Shown: positions 44,770 to 52,751 of the stretch, piece after piece
How positions within the stretch are numbered: position 1 is the stretch's first letter
Layout: the number at the start of each line of letters is the position of its first letter
From: Bordetella parapertussis
GTDB lineage: Bacteria; Pseudomonadota; Gammaproteobacteria; Burkholderiales; SG8-41
Assembly (NCBI GenBank): GCA_945906815.1
Contig: CAMDRT010000003.1
Location: 146,766 to 210,765, forward strand
Length of the DNA: 64,000 bases
Direction of reading: 5' to 3'
Notes under the pieces: generated by a model
Database searches by the model: none
Seen by the model: the letters and a program-made list of their open reading frames with translations, nothing else
What the model was told of the DNA's origin: nothing
Made by a program: the position numbers and the translations under genes

Positions 44770-46119
44770 TTACAAGTAATCAATTTTCTTCCAGTCGCCC
44801 GGATTGACGTTTACCACATGCTTGCTGCGGCCGGCACGCCGGTCGGCATAAATGCGGCCTTCCTTCATGACCATCTGAATGTTCTTTTTTTCCTGCAGCA
44901 GCGCGATGTTTTTCAGCGGGTCGCCCTTGACCGCGATGATGTCGGCGAGTTTACCGGCCTCCACGGTGCCGAGTTCTTTTTCCATTTTCAGCGCGTGCGC
45001 GGCGTTGCGTGTGGCGGTGAGAATCGCATCCATCGGCTTCATGCCGAGGCTGACGTAAATCGCCAACTCGCGCGCGTTGGTGCCCATTTCCGGATCGAAC
45101 CCCATATCCGTGCCCATCGCAATCTTGACGCCGGCTTTGTGCATTTTTTGAAATGTGTCGAAGCAGTACGGCTGCAAGGCCTTCATTTTATTGATGACAA
45201 ACTGCGAGGTGCCCTGATCGAGGCGGTTCTGGATGGCGTGATCGGTGCGGTGCAGTAGCGTGGGCGTCATCCACACGTTGGCGTCGGCAATCCTGTCGAT
45301 GACTTCTGCGTCGTGAAACACCATATGCTCGATCGTGTCGGCGCCCGCCGCCAGCGCCATGCGCTGCCCGCCCGGCGTGAAACAGTGTACTGCCGCCGCT
45401 TTGTGAAAGGCATGGGCTTCATCGACGATGGCGTCGATTTCTTCCTGTGTCATATTGCGGATGTCGGGCTCTTCCTTGTCGGTGCCGCCGCCACCGGTGG
45501 CGCAGGTCTTCACGATGTCGCAACCCGCCAGCAGATTGGTGCGCGCGAGTTTGCGCAATTCCCAGGGGCCGTCGGCGGTCTGAAAGCCGAGGCGCTGCGC
45601 TGCGCGCGGCTGAATCAGATCCAGATGTGAACCGGTGATGGTGGTAAAGCCGCCGATGAACATGCGCGGGCCTTCGATGATGCCGGCGTTGATCGAATCG
45701 CGCACCGCGCACAGATGCGCGGTGAGCAGCCCGCGATAGGAATTGAGCCCCAGATCGCGCAGCGTGGTAAAGCCCATATCAAAGCACAACTGCGCATGGA
45801 ATAAGCCATACATCTGCTGCAATTCAGGCGTGATTTCCCACTGTGCAACGCGATAATTGTGAAAGGTCAGGCAGTTGAACATCATGGTGTGCAGATGCAC
45901 GTCCATCAGACCGGGCATCAGCGTGAGCCCGGCGCAATCGATGACTTCGGCGCGGGCGGGAATTTTCACCGTGGTCCTGGTGCCCACCTGCTTGATGCGG
46001 CGGCCCTGCAGCACGATCACGGGATCTTTCACCGGCGTGCCGCCGTTGCCGTCAATCAGCGTCGCGCCTTGGATGACTTTGAGGGGCCCTTTTTCCGCAG
46101 GCACTTTCATTTCAAACAT
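44770..46119 (-). CDS. Metal-dependent amidohydrolase (prolidase/imidazolonepropionase-like)
   Basis: A 449-residue TIM-barrel hydrolase of cyclic amides or peptides, cytoplasmic. Metal ligands are His75 and His77 (MDVHLHT), Lys204 (DIVKTCATGG, likely carbamylated), His245 (AVHCFTPGG), His265 and Asp338 (GTDMGFD). The ATG at 46119 is preferred; ATG 46110 and 46146 are alternatives and none has a good Shine-Dalgarno. It is the first gene of the minus-strand aconitase X unit, 109 bases ahead, so it may form or consume the substrate of the dehydratase. Its first eight codons and upstream region are duplicated at 47.6 kb. Confidence 0.85.
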   Translation of the reverse strand: MFEMKVPAEKGPLKVIQGATLIDGNGGTPVKDPVIVLQGRRIKQVGTRTTVKIPARAEVIDCAGLTLMPGLMDVHLHTMMFNCLTFHNYRVAQWEITPELQQMYGLFHAQLCFDMGFTTLRDLGLNSYRGLLTAHLCAVRDSINAGIIEGPRMFIGGFTTITGSHLDLIQPRAAQRLGFQTADGPWELRKLARTNLLAGCDIVKTCATGGGGTDKEEPDIRNMTQEEIDAIVDEAHAFHKAAAVHCFTPGGQRMALAAGADTIEHMVFHDAEVIDRIADANVWMTPTLLHRTDHAIQNRLDQGTSQFVINKMKALQPYCFDTFQKMHKAGVKIAMGTDMGFDPEMGTNARELAIYVSLGMKPMDAILTATRNAAHALKMEKELGTVEAGKLADIIAVKGDPLKNIALLQEKKNIQMVMKEGRIYADRRAGRSKHVVNVNPGDWKKIDYL

Positions 46120-46207
46120 GAGGGGAAATCCCGCTAAAAATGCCATTGCGCAAGGCGCGGATGGCGTCACCCACGGTAGTAAATCGCTGCGGCATTGTCA
46201 AGCTGAA
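46095..46207. repeat. 113-base direct repeat, copy 1
   Basis: Covers codons 1-8 of the amidohydrolase and about 90 bases upstream. It matches 47611-47723 at 108 of 113 positions with no gaps. Confidence 0.95.
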
Positions 46208-46557
46208 GCCGCGACATCAGGCGCATCACGCCAGGCTGACGGCGACTCGTGGCTTAAACCTCACTTCATGCGCTTTTTGAATTCAATGCATGGGTCAGGC
46301 TGCCCGGATGCTGCCGTGCGCACAACCTGTGGGTAAGCGAATGCGCAATTCAAACCGCCATCGGGATCTGAAGCCGTGCCAGCCGTAACTGCTCAATTGC
46401 GCGACCGCAGGCGCGGCCTCCCCTGCCCGCTCCGCCGGTGTCGAGTCACTCGCGGTGAAAAGGACAGTCGCCCAAAAACACGGACACTTGCGGGTTCTGT
46501 TGTCATCCGCTTCGAAAAGCGGACACGGGTTCGGTTCCGTATTCCACCGCCATTTCA

Positions 46558-46591
46558 AAATACCAACCCATTCTCCGGTTGGTATTTTTTT
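46558..46591 (+). terminator. Strong intrinsic terminator
   Basis: Perfect 11-bp stem AAATACCAACC / GGTTGGTATTT with an 8-base loop CATTCTCC, then TTTT. It points rightward but has a shorter T-run leftward too. No gene ends just upstream, so it may end a small RNA or insulate the toxin-antitoxin cassette. Confidence 0.8.
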
Positions 46592-46787
46592 GCCTACGGC
46601 CGAGTGTTCACGGGGGCTGGCGTGGATTCCTGCGGACTTCGCTACAGAGTCTGGCACCGGCATTCGGCCCCGTTTTCTCTCTCTGTTGGCCATTTCTCTC
46701 TGATACCCCACCCCGAATTTTTCGGAGAAGTCCGCAAGCAGAAATAAAACTTCCTTATAAATCAATGCCCGCTTGCGGACTTATTCT

Positions 46788-46817
46788 TTGACAAACTGTA
46801 ACACTTAGTGTCACAAT
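46788..46817 (+). promoter_or_regulatory. Promoter and operator of the RelE/Xre pair
   Basis: Consensus -35 TTGACA (46788-46793), 18-base spacer, -10 CACAAT (46812-46817), 5 bases before the toxin ATG. The inverted repeat TGTAACAC-TTA-GTGTCACA (46797-46815, 7 of 8 paired) fills the spacer and overlaps the -10, as expected for autorepression by the antitoxin. Confidence 0.65.
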
Positions 46818-46822
46818 AAAGT

Positions 46823-47206
46823 ATGAGACGCGTTTTTAAGATCCGCTACTTCGCTCGCTGGATGCGCAAGACTGATCTCAGTGACGAGACGCTCTGCTCT
46901 GCAGTTATCGAAATGACTCAAGGGTTGATCGATGCTGATCTGGGCGGCGGGATCGTCAAAAAACGGGTGGGGCTTTCCGGCCGCGGTAAACGGGGTGGAG
47001 CCAGAACTCTAGTTGCGACCAACAAGGGAAATCGATGGTTTTTTGTATACGGTTTTGAAAAAAATTACCGTGCAAACATATCGGATGATGAGCTGGAAGC
47101 GTTGAAAGACATTGCCGAGCAGCTATTGGCGAGAACTGGTAAACAACTGGACGTAGCCTTGAATGATGGGTCCTTAACGGAGATATGCCATGACCAAAAA
47201 ATCTAA
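46823..47206 (+). CDS. RelE/ParE-superfamily toxin
   Basis: A 127-residue toxin of the group often annotated RelE-like (PF06296). The fold core is FKIRYFARWMRKTDLSDE, then LGGGIVKKRVGLSGRGKRGG followed by ARTLVATNKG and RWFFVYGFEKN. The basic GRGKRGGAR loop is typical of RNA-binding toxins. It is the first gene of a two-gene operon; its end overlaps the antitoxin start by 17 bases. AT content is higher than in neighbouring genes, which fits recent arrival. Confidence 0.88.
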   Translation: MRRVFKIRYFARWMRKTDLSDETLCSAVIEMTQGLIDADLGGGIVKKRVGLSGRGKRGGARTLVATNKGNRWFFVYGFEKNYRANISDDELEALKDIAEQLLARTGKQLDVALNDGSLTEICHDQKI

Positions 47207-47513
47207 GGCCAAGAGCCTCATTTTTAAAGCTGTCCATGAAACAGCAAGCGATCTTCATCGTCTCGGCTTTATCGATAAGCGAAAAATGCGCAAATTTAAT
47301 GTGCTTTGCCTAGATCCCATCCCCGCATATGATTGCGAAAAAATTCGCGCCCTAAGGGACCACCTTCAGTTAAGCCAAGCCGTTTTAGCTTCGGTGTTGA
47401 ACACCAGTCTATCAACAGTACGCAAGTGGGAAGTGGGCGACAAGCATCCTAGTGGCCCCTCGCTGAAGTTGCTTAACCTGCTGGATCGCAAAGGCCTTGA
47501 GGCAGTAATTTAA
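47190..47513 (+). CDS. HTH antitoxin partner
   Basis: A 107-residue protein with a C-terminal Xre-type HTH (LRDHLQLSQAVLASVLNTSL, then STVRKWEVGDKHPSG), the usual antitoxin of this toxin group, and a basic N-terminal part (MTKKSKAKSLIFK) that probably wraps the toxin. It overlaps the toxin gene by 17 bases in another frame, so the two are translationally coupled. It should repress the promoter at 46788 through the palindrome there. Confidence 0.88.
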   Translation: MTKKSKAKSLIFKAVHETASDLHRLGFIDKRKMRKFNVLCLDPIPAYDCEKIRALRDHLQLSQAVLASVLNTSLSTVRKWEVGDKHPSGPSLKLLNLLDRKGLEAVI

Positions 47514-47610
47514 TTGGATTCCCAAGTCCAAGTACGACGCAGCCAGCACAAAGCAACCCACATTCGCCCGCATTAGCAATTCATGCATGGTGTGTCGCCG
47601 GTTGCCCACA

Positions 47611-47723
47611 CCGCGGGCGCTTTCATTTCAAACATGAGGGGAAATCCCGGTAAAAATGCCATCGCGCAAGGCGCGGATGGCGTCACCCACGGTAGTAAAT
47701 CGCTGCTGCATTGTCAAGCTGAA
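47611..47723. repeat. 113-base direct repeat, copy 2
   Basis: Near-identical to 46095-46207 in the same orientation. The amidohydrolase start is copied but the frame reaches a stop soon after codon 8, so no protein is made. It lies in the 294-base gap between the antitoxin and ptsI, which otherwise shows nothing. Confidence 0.95.
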
Positions 47724-47807
47724 AGCCCCCGCTTGGCGTTGCTTTGGGGTGGTGGGCGCCGTAGTTAAGCGCATGCTGGCGCACACGGGTCATCTCACGC
47801 AGCAGGA

Positions 47808-49550
47808 TCAGGCCGTGTTGAGTTTTGCGAGCAATGCCTTCAAGCGCGCGGGGTCGCTCGCTTTTAACAGCCGGCGCGCGGCAGGCTGGGTCGCGCCGGC
47901 ATCGGTATTGAGCACTTGTTGCTTGACGTCGGGCACGTGCGCCGCGTGCATCGAGAATGCGCGCAGACCGAATCCCAGCAACAGGCGCGTGAATGCAGTA
48001 TCACCGGCCATTTCGCCACACATGGTGACCGGGACACCGGCCTTGTTGGCGCGTTTGATAATGCTGGCGAGCAGCGTCAGTATCGCCGGATGCAAGGGGT
48101 CATACAGATAGGCTACGGCTTCGTCGGTGCGGTCGATGGCCAGCGTGTACTGAATCAGGTCGTTGGTGCCGATGGACAGAAAATCGAGCTTGCGCAGAAA
48201 CACATCCAGTGCCAGCGCCGCCGCAGGCACTTCGATCATGCCGCCGATTTTGATGTCGCGGTTGTAGGGCAGGCCGTCATCATCTAGGTTCGCTTTGGCG
48301 CGCGCGATCAAGTGCAGGGTTTGATCGATTTCACTGGAACTCGCCAGCATCGGGATCAAAATACTGATATGACCAAAGTGCGACGCGCGCAGCAGCGCCC
48401 GTAACTGGCTTAAAAAACGCTGGGGTTCGGTCAAACACAGGCGAATCGCGCGTAAGCCCAGCGCGGGATTGGCACCGACGGGCGCGCCTTCGTCGGTTTG
48501 TTTGTCCGCGCCGAGGTCATAGGTGCGTATGGTGACCGGCAACCCTTTCATTGCCAGCGCGACATTGCGGTAGGCCTCGAACTGCTCTTCCTCGTCGGGC
48601 AGGTCGCTGCGGTTCAGAAACAAAAACTCGCTGCGAAAAAGCCCAATCCCAGTAGCGCCGTTGGCGAGCGCCTGGGCAACGTCCTCGGGCAATTCAATGT
48701 TAGCGTGCAGTGCCACAGCGACGCCGTCGCGGGTGACGGCATGCGTATCGCGCAAGCGCGACAGCTTGCGGCGTCCGGCGTCGAATTCGCCTTTGCGCCG
48801 CTGATACTCAGCCAGCACGCGCGCATCGGGGGCGACTATCAACACGCCGTTCGAGCCATCGACAATAAGGCGGTCGTTTTCGCGCACCAGTTCGCGCGCG
48901 CGGTGCAGCGCCACGATGGAGGGGATATTCAAACTGCGCGCGACCACCGCGGTGTGCGAAGTGGCGCCGCCCACGTCGGTGATGAAACTCGCGAAATGGT
49001 GGCGCTTGAACTGCACCACGTCGGCAGGGGAAAGATCATGCGCCACCAGGATCAATTCCTCCTCGGAATCTGTCACCGGAGGCGGCACATAACCCGGCTT
49101 TCCGGCTAGCGCTTTTAACACGCGCTCGACCACCTGAATCACATCATTGCGGCGTTCGCGCAAGTAGCTGTCCTCAATCGCGTCAAACTGCGCGAGCAGC
49201 ACATCGGCCTGCACCTTGAGCGCCCATTCGGCATTGCATTGCTCGGCCGCAATGATGCGGTGCGGTTCCACCGACAGCGTGGCATCGTCAAGGATCATAC
49301 GATGCAGATCCACAAATGTGGCGAACTCGGCGGGTACGCCAGCAGGCATATCCGTGCGTAGTTCATCCCGCAGTTTGTCAAATTCGGCGCGCACCGCCTG
49401 GATCGCCTCATCGAAAAGCAGTGACTCGGCAGCCACCAGCGGCGGCGGTACCAGGTAACGGTTAACCTCCAGCGAGGCATGCGATACCAAATGCGCGCGC
49501 CCGATGGCGATGCCGCCGGATACGCCGATGCCGTGGAGGGTGAAACTCAT
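47808..49550 (-). CDS. ptsI: Phosphoenolpyruvate-protein phosphotransferase (enzyme I)
   Basis: First phosphate carrier of the PTS. The 580-residue protein has the active-site histidine His199 in GGATSHTAVVARSL, and the PEP-binding barrel with LFRSEFLFLNR, GTNDLIQYTLAIDR and MCGEMAGD. It starts with GIGVSGGIAIGRAH. It is last in the EIIA-HPr-EI set; no sugar permease follows, so the set is most likely the regulatory PTS seen in betaproteobacteria. A repeat-filled gap of 92 bases separates it from HPr. Confidence 0.97.
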   Translation of the reverse strand: MSFTLHGIGVSGGIAIGRAHLVSHASLEVNRYLVPPPLVAAESLLFDEAIQAVRAEFDKLRDELRTDMPAGVPAEFATFVDLHRMILDDATLSVEPHRIIAAEQCNAEWALKVQADVLLAQFDAIEDSYLRERRNDVIQVVERVLKALAGKPGYVPPPVTDSEEELILVAHDLSPADVVQFKRHHFASFITDVGGATSHTAVVARSLNIPSIVALHRARELVRENDRLIVDGSNGVLIVAPDARVLAEYQRRKGEFDAGRRKLSRLRDTHAVTRDGVAVALHANIELPEDVAQALANGATGIGLFRSEFLFLNRSDLPDEEEQFEAYRNVALAMKGLPVTIRTYDLGADKQTDEGAPVGANPALGLRAIRLCLTEPQRFLSQLRALLRASHFGHISILIPMLASSSEIDQTLHLIARAKANLDDDGLPYNRDIKIGGMIEVPAAALALDVFLRKLDFLSIGTNDLIQYTLAIDRTDEAVAYLYDPLHPAILTLLASIIKRANKAGVPVTMCGEMAGDTAFTRLLLGFGLRAFSMHAAHVPDVKQQVLNTDAGATQPAARRLLKASDPARLKALLAKLNTA

Positions 49551-49555
49551 GTGTG

Positions 49556-49636
49556 CGTGAGGCGTGAGGGGTAAAGCGAGAGGCGCATGGCGACAAGATT
49601 ACCACGGCGCACGCCTCACCCCTTACGCTTCACGCC
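49556..49636. repeat. GTGAGGC-type repeat hairpin, ptsI-HPr gap
   Basis: Left part reads GTGAGGCGTGAGGGGTAAAGCG, right part CCTCACCCCTTACGCTTCACG and then CCTTACGCC, so the two sides are imperfect inverted copies built from GTGAGGC-like heptamers. Confidence 0.65.
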
Positions 49637-49642
49637 TTACGC

Positions 49643-49912
49643 CTATTCGCCCTCGCCGAACTTGTCCGCAATCAGCGCGGTAACCGCCAGCATCGCGGGG
49701 ACTTCGTCGGTGCCATGGGTTTCGACGGTGATGCGCGTGCCTTTGGCCGCCGCGAGCATCATCACGCCCATGATGCTCTTGGCGTTGACGCGGCGCCCGT
49801 TGCGCGTCACCCACACTTCGGCGGTGAACTGTCCGGCGACTTGTGTCAGTTTTGCCGAAGCCCGCGCGTGCAGCCCGAGCCGGTTAATGATTTCAACTTC
49901 CTGTTGCAGCAT
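49643..49912 (-). CDS. HPr phosphocarrier protein
   Basis: An 89-residue phosphocarrier between enzyme I and EIIA. His15 in RLGLHARASAKL is the phosphorylation site, and Ser46 (AKSIMGVMML) matches the regulatory serine used by HPr kinase. ATG 49912 is chosen since HPr proteins start with this short first strand; the open frame continues 39 codons upstream as shadow. Its first 20 bases overlap the end of the EIIA gene, so translation is probably coupled. Confidence 0.95.
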   Translation of the reverse strand: MLQQEVEIINRLGLHARASAKLTQVAGQFTAEVWVTRNGRRVNAKSIMGVMMLAAAKGTRITVETHGTDEVPAMLAVTALIADKFGEGE

Positions 49913-50324
49913 GATGCAGGGTAGTAACCGCAGGCGCTGCTGCTGGCACGCGCAGTACCCCCTCGCAGCCGCCGCTGATGGCCTTGTTGACCATGACCTC
50001 GAGCGCTGTTTCGCGGTAGGTGAGTGCACGCATCAGCATCGGCAGGTTGACGCCTGCCACGGCGTCCACTTTGCCGGGAACGATCAGCGTGGCGGCAATA
50101 TTCGAGGGCGAACCGCCGTACATATCGGTGAGGACCAACACGCCGTCGCCGTCATTGAGTTCTTGCACTAGCGCCTGCGCCTGCGGCAACAACAACTGGG
50201 GGTTATCCTGCGGCGTCAGGCAGAGTTGACGTAATTGCGCCGGGCGTTTGTTGAGCATATGCAGCGCTGTTTGAATCAGGCATTCGCCCAGCGTGCCGTG
50301 TGTAATGAGCAGTATGCCGATCAT
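49893..50324 (-). CDS. PTS EIIA, mannose/sorbose family
   Basis: A 143-residue EIIA(Man)-type domain with the phosphorylated His9 in MIGILLITHGTLGE and the conserved LTDMYGGSPSN loop. There is no IIB domain fused and no IIC/IID permease in sight, so it is a regulatory acceptor, probably a nutrient signal for storage or carbon metabolism. It precedes HPr and EI in the usual betaproteobacterial order and follows gshB after 149 bases. Confidence 0.93.
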   Translation of the reverse strand: MIGILLITHGTLGECLIQTALHMLNKRPAQLRQLCLTPQDNPQLLLPQAQALVQELNDGDGVLVLTDMYGGSPSNIAATLIVPGKVDAVAGVNLPMLMRALTYRETALEVMVNKAISGGCEGVLRVPAAAPAVTTLHHAATGS

Positions 50325-50473
50325 TGCGGTAGAGCTACGGTAATCATGAATCGGTGAAATTCTACGCTATTGCGCTGCAACACAGAATGCGAAAAAGGGG
50401 AGAAATCCCAAGATCGCGGTATTGGTGCCGCTTCGGCGCCCGAAAAAATACCGTAACCAATTGTTTTAATTGT

Positions 50474-51415
50474 CTATTTTATTTCTAATTCCAGGGCGTC
50501 CATGAATAATCCAGCCACATTACAGCCCGTTTGCTGGGTGATTTCCTGAAAGCAGGTAGGGCTGGTGACATTAATTTCCGTGAGGCAGGTGCCGATGACA
50601 TCCAGTCCCACCAGCAGTAGCCCTTGCGCATGCAATAGCGGCGCCAAGGTTTCGGCGATTTCGCGGTCGCGGGCGCTGAGTTCGCGCGCGACACCAGTGC
50701 CACCCGCCGCCAGATTGCCGCGCGTCTCGCCCGCCTTGGGGATACGCGCGAGGCAAAACGGCACCGGCTTGCCGCCGATCAGCAACACACGTTTGTCGCC
50801 ATCGGCAATCTGCGGCAGGTAGCGCTGCGCCATGATGGTGCGTTTGCCGAGTTGCGTGAGCGTTTCAATGATGACACTCACGTTCGGGTCATCGTGGCGC
50901 ACTCTGAAAATAGACGCGCCGCCCATGCCATCGAGGGGTTTGAAAATCACATCGCCGTGTTCGGCGAGAAAATCCCGTAACACTTTTTCTAGGCGAGTGA
51001 CCACCGTCGGCGCTATGAATTGCGCATAACGCGCAATCGCCATTTTTTCATTGTGATCACGGATCGCGCGCGGACGGTTGAATACGCGTGCGCCCTGTGC
51101 TTCCGCCGCCTCCAGCAGATAGGTGCTGTACACGTACTCCATGTCGAACGGCGGATCCTTGCGCATCACCACCGCGTCAAACTGCGCGAGATCGGTTTCG
51201 GCTGCGGCTTCGCTGCGATACCACGCTGCTGTGTCAGCGGTGAGATGCAGTCGCGCGGCCACACCCGCCACGCGGTGCTTGTGCCAGAAAATGTCCTCCT
51301 GTTGCAGCGTATACAATTCGCAGCCGCGTGCCGCGGCCTCGCGCATCATCGCAAACGTGGTGTCTTTGTAAATCTTGAATTCGTCGAGTGGATCGACGAC
51401 GAACGCGAGCTTCAT
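50474..51415 (-). CDS. gshB: Glutathione synthetase
   Basis: ATP-grasp enzyme that joins glycine to gamma-glutamylcysteine. The 313-residue protein opens MKLAFVVDPLDEFKIYKDTT and has MRKDPPFDMEYVYSTYLLE, PLDGMGGASIFRV and the C-terminal INVTSPTCFQEI, all family signatures. Its ATG overlaps the gshA stop (ATGA), so glutathione biosynthesis is encoded as a coupled pair. Confidence 0.96.
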   Translation of the reverse strand: MKLAFVVDPLDEFKIYKDTTFAMMREAAARGCELYTLQQEDIFWHKHRVAGVAARLHLTADTAAWYRSEAAAETDLAQFDAVVMRKDPPFDMEYVYSTYLLEAAEAQGARVFNRPRAIRDHNEKMAIARYAQFIAPTVVTRLEKVLRDFLAEHGDVIFKPLDGMGGASIFRVRHDDPNVSVIIETLTQLGKRTIMAQRYLPQIADGDKRVLLIGGKPVPFCLARIPKAGETRGNLAAGGTGVARELSARDREIAETLAPLLHAQGLLLVGLDVIGTCLTEINVTSPTCFQEITQQTGCNVAGLFMDALELEIK

Positions 51416-52710
51416 GCTGCGGCTTCGGTAGGGAGCAGCGATGCCGTGCGCTCCAGCTCAATCGAAGCCGCCAGCAAGGCGAGGCGCGCTATCACGCCAT
51501 AGGCGTAGAAACGATTGGGCGCGCAATCCGGATCATCCGGGTCCGGCGACGAGCACGGCTCGGCGAACGCCAGCGGTTCAAACTGCATGCCCGGTGCGTT
51601 GAGATTCTGATCCGTGCCGCGTTGCGTGTTCAGCCGGTAAAAACCGCCCACCACAAAGCGATCCATCATATACACCACCGGCTCGGCCACCGCGTCGCGC
51701 ACGGTCTCGAAGGTATGCACGCCTTCCTGCACCAGCACCTCCTGCACTTGCATGCCTTCCTTCACCACCGCCATTTTGTTGCGCTGCTTGCGATTCAGCC
51801 CGCGCACTTCGGAGGCGTCCTTCACCGTCATGATGCCCATGCCGTAGGTGCCGGCGTCGGCCTTGACGATTACAAACGGATCATCGGTGATGCCGTACTC
51901 CTTGTACTTGGCGCGTATGTCGTTGAGAATTTCAGACACATATCCCGCCAGGCATTCCTCACCCTGATGTTCCTGAAAATTAATCTTGCCGCACTTCTCG
52001 AAATAAGGATTGATCAGCCACGGATCAATGCCCAGCAATTGCGCGAAGTCTGTCGCCACATCGTCATAGGCCGCGAAATGGATGGATTTGCGGCGCACTG
52101 CCCAGCCTGCATGCGGTGGCGGAAACAGCGGTTGTTCAAGATGACGCAACATCTCGGGTATGCCCGCCGACAGGTCGTTATTCAGCAGCACCACGCAGGG
52201 GTCGAAACCCTCCAGGCCCAGGCGGTTGCCGGAGCGCCGCAACGGCTCCAGCGTGAGTTTTTTGCCGTCGGGCAAATCCACATCCCGCGGCGCGTCCAAT
52301 CCCGGCAACAGGCTGCCGATGCGCACGTTCATGCCCGCGTGGCGCAAAATGCGCGCGAGGGTGGCGACGTTTTGCAGATAGAACTGATTGCGGGTGTGAT
52401 TCTCGGGAATCAGCAGTGCGTCTCGCGCTTCGGGACATATTTTTTCCACCGCCATCATCGTGGCTTGCACGCACAGCGCATGAAAATCCGGATTCAAATT
52501 ATTAAAGCCGCCAGGAAACAGATTGGTGTCCACCGGCGCTAATTTGACGCCGCTGTTGCGCAAATCCACTGAGCCGTAAAACGGCGGTGTGTGCTCCAGC
52601 CACTGGCCGCGTAGCCAATGCTCGATGGCGACCGACTTGGCGAGCAATTGGCGCTCCAAACCCAGCGGCAGTCCGGACAGGGCAGTGGTAAGTCGGGGAA
52701 CGGCTGTCAT
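51412..52710 (-). CDS. gshA: Glutamate-cysteine ligase, proteobacterial type
   Basis: First step of glutathione synthesis. The 432-residue protein belongs to the short type found in betaproteobacteria and acidithiobacilli rather than the E. coli GshA fold; features include IVKADAGTYGMGIMTVKDAS, SVDLRNSGVKLAPVDTNLFP and NRFYAYGVIARLALLAASIE. ATG 52710 follows GAGGAG; the TTG at 52722 is too close to that signal. Forms a unit with gshB. Confidence 0.92.
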   Translation of the reverse strand: MTAVPRLTTALSGLPLGLERQLLAKSVAIEHWLRGQWLEHTPPFYGSVDLRNSGVKLAPVDTNLFPGGFNNLNPDFHALCVQATMMAVEKICPEARDALLIPENHTRNQFYLQNVATLARILRHAGMNVRIGSLLPGLDAPRDVDLPDGKKLTLEPLRRSGNRLGLEGFDPCVVLLNNDLSAGIPEMLRHLEQPLFPPPHAGWAVRRKSIHFAAYDDVATDFAQLLGIDPWLINPYFEKCGKINFQEHQGEECLAGYVSEILNDIRAKYKEYGITDDPFVIVKADAGTYGMGIMTVKDASEVRGLNRKQRNKMAVVKEGMQVQEVLVQEGVHTFETVRDAVAEPVVYMMDRFVVGGFYRLNTQRGTDQNLNAPGMQFEPLAFAEPCSSPDPDDPDCAPNRFYAYGVIARLALLAASIELERTASLLPTEAAA

Positions 52711-52751
52711 GGCTCTCCTCAAACGGCTATTTTAGTGTGGCGCGGTGTGGG

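Larger units (their letters stand above)
46208..46822. other. Left part of the repeat-bracketed segment, no clear gene
   Basis: A 615-base stretch before the toxin gene. It holds a strong hairpin TCCGCTT-CGAA-AAGCGGA (46506-46523), a tRNA-like 3-prime end with GTTCGGTT and CCGCCA (46530-46552), the terminator at 46558-46591 and the toxin promoter. A 156-codon minus-strand frame here has no Shine-Dalgarno and no family likeness, so it is not called. Confidence 0.5.

Noticed and set aside
46454-46552. Possible selenocysteine or serine tRNA
   Set aside because: Length and CCGCCA end fit, but the T-stem does not close around a 7-base loop, the acceptor pairs only 6 of 8 and there is no D-arm with GG. 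Kept only as a finding on structure.
46295-46765. 156-codon ORF on the minus strand
   Set aside because: No ribosome site or family likeness; it runs through the terminator and hairpin.
46095-47723. Insertion sequence bounded by the 113-base repeats
   Set aside because: The repeats are direct, not inverted, and no transposase is encoded between them.
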